A DNA stretch of 64,000 nucleotides. Origin: CAWUEX02 sp038148375. GTDB lineage: Bacteria; Pseudomonadota; Alphaproteobacteria; Rhodospirillales; Rhodospirillaceae. The stretch spans positions 1 to 64,000 of the forward strand of contig JAYQVH010000013.1 in NCBI GenBank assembly GCA_038148375.1, in the 5' to 3' direction. The notes below the pieces were generated by a model. That model saw only the letters and a list, made by a program, of their open reading frames with translations. It ran no database searches and had not been told where the DNA came from. Positions 61,200-64,000 of this stretch are shown here, in pieces (the first letter of the stretch is position 1; each line of letters begins with the position of its first letter). The position numbers were made by a program, and so were the translations under genes.

Positions 61200-64000
61200 T
61201 CACGAACATCCACTTGTCGCACCACAGGTGTTGCACTTCATGCAGGTGCCGTTGCGCACCAGGGTGAAGTTGCCGCACTCGCCGCAGGCGTCGCCCTCGT
61301 AGCCTTGCATCTTCGCCTTGCTGATCGCCGCTGCCCGACCTCCTGAACTCGAGGCGCCCTCGCTGGGACCGCCCGAGACGTTGCCAGCGGACATCTGCGG
61401 CCCGTCGCTCATCGAGTCGCCGACCGCGGTATCCAGGGTCATGATCGTCTCGGTCATGCGCACCTCAATGTCCTCGGTGATGCGCTCATCGCGGGACGGC
61501 AGGAAGTACAGATTGCTCGAACGGATGAAGCCTTGCGAGACGGTTTTCTCTGCCAGTTCGAGCAGTTTCTCGGCCGCGTCGCCGTCGCCCATGGCGTCCG
61601 GCTTGATGTCCGAGTGCTCGACATGACCGAGCTCGTACCGGCCCAGGTAAGACACCGCCAGCTCGCGGAAGATGTAATCCAGGATCGAGGTCGCCATCTT
61701 GATCGAGCTGTTGCCCTCGACTAGGCCCGCCGGTTCGAAGCGGGTGAAGGTGAAGGCATCAACGTACTCTTCCAGGGGCACGCCGTATTGCAGGCCGATG
61801 GAAATCGCGATGGCGAAGTTATTCATCAGGCTGCGGAAGGCAGCCCCTTCCTTGTGCATGTCGATGAAGATTTCACCGAGGGCGCCGTCGTCATATTCGC
61901 CTGTGCGCAGGTACACTTTGTGGCCACCGACCAGCGCCTTCTGGGTGTAGCCCTTGCGCCGGTCGGGCAGGCGCTGGCGTTCGCGTGCCACGACCCGCTC
62001 AACGATGCGCTCGGCGATGATTTCCGCGCGCGCCGGGCCCGACTTGGCGGCGAAATCCTCAATCACGTCTTCGTCATCGTCGTCCTCGACCGCGTCGAAC
62101 ACAGCGGAGGCGAGGGGCTGTGACAGTTTGGACCCGTCGCGGTACAGGGCGTTGGCTTTCAGGCCGGACTTCCACGACTGAATGTAGGCGTCAGCGCAGT
62201 CCTCAATGGAGGCACTGTTCGGCATGTTGATGGTCTTCGAGATCGCGCCGGAGATGAACGGCTGGGCCGCGGCCATCATGCCGATGTGGCTGGCGGCGGA
62301 GAGATACCGGGTGCCGATGCGCCCGCAGGGGTTGGCGCAGTCGAACACCGGCAGGTGCTCGGACTTGAGGCCGGGCGCGCCCTCCAGAGTCATCGCCCCG
62401 CACGCATAAATATTCGCGGCGTCGATTTCGCTGTCCGTAAAGCCGAGTGCTTTGAGCATGTTGAAGTCGAAGCGGTCGAGGTCGGCCGCATCGAGACCAA
62501 GGCGCTCGGTGCAGAAGTCCTCGCCCAGGGTGTACTTGTTGAACGCGTACTTGATGTCGAAGGCATTGCCCAGCGCGGCTTCGAGCGCCGCGATGGCGTC
62601 ACCGTCGAAGCCGCGGTCCATCAGTGCTTTGTGGTGAATGCCCGGCGCGCCGTCCAGCGTGCCGTGACCGACCACATAGGCCTGGATGTCGTCGATCTCA
62701 TCGGCGCCGTAGCCGAGCGTTTGCAACGCGACCGGAACGATGCGGTTGATGATCTTGAAGTAGCCGCCGCCGGCGAGCTTCTTGAACTTGACCAGGGCGA
62801 AGTCCGGCTCGATGCCGGTAGTGTCGCAGTCCATGACCAGGCCGATCGTGCCCGTCGGGGCGATCACCGAGACCTGCGCATTACGGAAGCCGTTTGCGGT
62901 GCCGATCTCCAAGGCCGCGTCCCAGGCCTGCTTGGCCGCCATGACGACAGCGGAGTCCGGGCAGTCGGCGCCGTTCAGCGGCACCGGGCCGATGCTGAGG
63001 TCTTCGTATCCCTCCTGATGGCCGTACGCGGCGCGGCGATGATTGCGGATCACCCGCAGCATCTCCCTGCCGTTCGCCTTGTACCCTGGGAACGCGCCCA
63101 GCTCCTCGGCCATCTCGGCTGACGATACGTAGGCGGTGCCGGTCATCAGTGCCGTGATCGCGCCGCACAGGGCGCGGCCCTCCGCGCTGTCGTAGGGCAC
63201 GCCGTTGGCCATCAGCAGGCCGCCGATGTTGGCATAGCCCAGGCCAAGCGTACGGAACTGATACGAGCGCTTGGCGATCTCCTTCGACGGGAATTGTGCC
63301 ATCAGCACCGAAATCTCGAGGGTGACGGTCCACAACCGGGTCGCATGCGCGAACCCATCGACATCAAAGCGGCCGTCGTCCTTGCGGAACTGCAGAAGGT
63401 TCAAAGACGCCAGATTGCAGGCCGTGTCGTCGAGAAACATATATTCCGAGCACGGGTTCGAGCCGTTGATCGGACCGGAATTCGGGCAGGTGTGCCACTC
63501 GTTGATGGTGGTGTCGAACTGCAGGCCCGGATCGGCGCACTGCCAGGCCGCCTCGGCGATTTTGCCCCACAGTTCCGCGGCGTCGACGGTCTTGGCGATT
63601 TTGTTATCCAGGCGGTTGCGCAGCTCCCAGGGCTTGCGGGATTGGGCCGCCTCGAGGAAATCGTTGGTGACGCGCACGCTGTTGTTCGAATTCTGGCCGG
63701 AGACCGTGCCGTAAGCCTCGGAATCCCAGTCCGTGTCATAGGTCTGAAACTCGATCTCGCTGTAGCCCTGGCGGGCGAACTGAATTGCCCGCTGGATCGC
63801 GTTGTCGGGGATCATCGCCTTGCGCGCGGCACGCACTGCTTTGCGCAGGACGTCGTTTTCCTTGAGATTGAAGCGGCTCTCGGTGTCGACACCGTCCCAA
63901 TTGCGGCACGCCTTCATGATCGCGTTGAGATGCACTTGGCACAGCTTTGAGCCCGTCACCAGGGCGGCGACTTTCTGCTCTTCGCGCACCTTCCAAGTGA
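61200..64000 (-). CDS. nrdJ: B12-dependent (class II) ribonucleotide reductase NrdJ, partial at the right edge
   Basis: At least 933 codons; the frame stays open to the window edge (reading T-W-K-V-R-E-E-Q before the first in-window start), so about 280 N-terminal residues lie outside. Class II features: NPCSEYMFLDDTACNLASLN with the N-x-C-x-E motif, PTGTIGLVMDCDTTGIEPDF, and a C-terminal Cys-rich ribbon CGECGNFT...CMKCNTCGATSGCS that carries the reducing thiols. It makes deoxynucleotides using adenosylcobalamin, independent of oxygen, in the cytosol. Confidence 0.95.
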   Translation of the reverse strand, partial: TWKVREEQKVAALVTGSKLCQVHLNAIMKACRNWDGVDTESRFNLKENDVLRKAVRAARKAMIPDNAIQRAIQFARQGYSEIEFQTYDTDWDSEAYGTVSGQNSNNSVRVTNDFLEAAQSRKPWELRNRLDNKIAKTVDAAELWGKIAEAAWQCADPGLQFDTTINEWHTCPNSGPINGSNPCSEYMFLDDTACNLASLNLLQFRKDDGRFDVDGFAHATRLWTVTLEISVLMAQFPSKEIAKRSYQFRTLGLGYANIGGLLMANGVPYDSAEGRALCGAITALMTGTAYVSSAEMAEELGAFPGYKANGREMLRVIRNHRRAAYGHQEGYEDLSIGPVPLNGADCPDSAVVMAAKQAWDAALEIGTANGFRNAQVSVIAPTGTIGLVMDCDTTGIEPDFALVKFKKLAGGGYFKIINRIVPVALQTLGYGADEIDDIQAYVVGHGTLDGAPGIHHKALMDRGFDGDAIAALEAALGNAFDIKYAFNKYTLGEDFCTERLGLDAADLDRFDFNMLKALGFTDSEIDAANIYACGAMTLEGAPGLKSEHLPVFDCANPCGRIGTRYLSAASHIGMMAAAQPFISGAISKTINMPNSASIEDCADAYIQSWKSGLKANALYRDGSKLSQPLASAVFDAVEDDDDEDVIEDFAAKSGPARAEIIAERIVERVVARERQRLPDRRKGYTQKALVGGHKVYLRTGEYDDGALGEIFIDMHKEGAAFRSLMNNFAIAISIGLQYGVPLEEYVDAFTFTRFEPAGLVEGNSSIKMATSILDYIFRELAVSYLGRYELGHVEHSDIKPDAMGDGDAAEKLLELAEKTVSQGFIRSSNLYFLPSRDERITEDIEVRMTETIMTLDTAVGDSMSDGPQMSAGNVSGGPSEGASSSGGRAAAISKAKMQGYEGDACGECGNFTLVRNGTCMKCNTCGATSGCS

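Overview
The window reads as a chromosomal scaffold segment of a high-GC alphaproteobacterium, most likely a free-living, aerobic, marine- or soil-type member of the Rhodospirillales or a relative. This is an inference from gene content and order, not from a marker gene. The supporting signs are an Rrf2-sufBCDS-sufU-sufT-sufA operon, a Zur/ZnuABC locus with an alphaproteobacterial-type Zur box, a FemAB-like/RidA pair, a HutG-type amidohydrolase near a CheY-like regulator, and a B12-dependent ribonucleotide reductase. Coding density is high, genes lie on both strands, and 4-nt ATGA/GTGA overlaps are common. A run of exactly 100 N shows the sequence is a scaffold.

Layout. 0.2-6 kb: a DUF1330-like protein, then a tight plus-strand cluster of an SLC13/RCK permease, the biotin ECF transporter bioM-bioN-bioY and an acyl-CoA ligase. 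6-9.4 kb: two minus-strand small proteins, then an OmpR-type two-component pair. 9.6-21.3 kb: one giant secreted mosaic adhesin (FecR-like N-terminus, Asn/Gln-rich linker, four Calx-beta, two LamG-like, cadherin-like, long beta-strand repeats, C-terminal RTX). 21.4-30.6 kb: SDRs, a Sel1 protein, a frameshifted DUF3095 gene, a CMD protein, two tandem MDR oxidoreductases and a tannase/feruloyl esterase. 31-34.2 kb: zinc uptake (znuB, znuC and zur on minus, znuA divergent). 34.2-41.7 kb: a formyltransferase-like gene and the SUF operon. 41.7-50.7 kb: REC protein, HIG1, TauE, an unknown protein, HutG-like, tRNA-Val(GAC), an IS3 remnant that truncates a Na/Pi cotransporter, a CurA-like reductase, a peptide-type SBP and two small secreted proteins. 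50.7-64 kb: parE, thioesterase, FAD oxidase, FemAB-like, RidA, serA, a pseudopilin-like membrane protein, a secreted FGE-fold protein, a nucleotidyltransferase-fold protein and nrdJ running off the right edge.

Genes that work together. Zur with its box between zur and znuA and the ZnuABC transporter form a zinc homeostasis unit. SufS/SufU with SufBCD and SufA/SufT build Fe-S clusters under an Rrf2 regulator. BioMNY imports biotin, and the flanking permease and acyl-CoA ligase may handle a related carboxylate.

Most unusual signals. (1) The adhesin assembly gap is flanked on both sides by exactly 55 bp identical to one downstream repeat unit. Filling it with the corresponding 353 bp restores the reading frame and gives a protein of about 3,988 residues. 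(2) A dispersed element made of two 16-bp repeats 78-80 bp apart occurs at two distant intergenic sites. (3) A nucleotidyltransferase-fold protein resembling CD-NTases appears to have lost two of its three catalytic acidic residues. I saw no CRISPR array, prophage or complete defence island.
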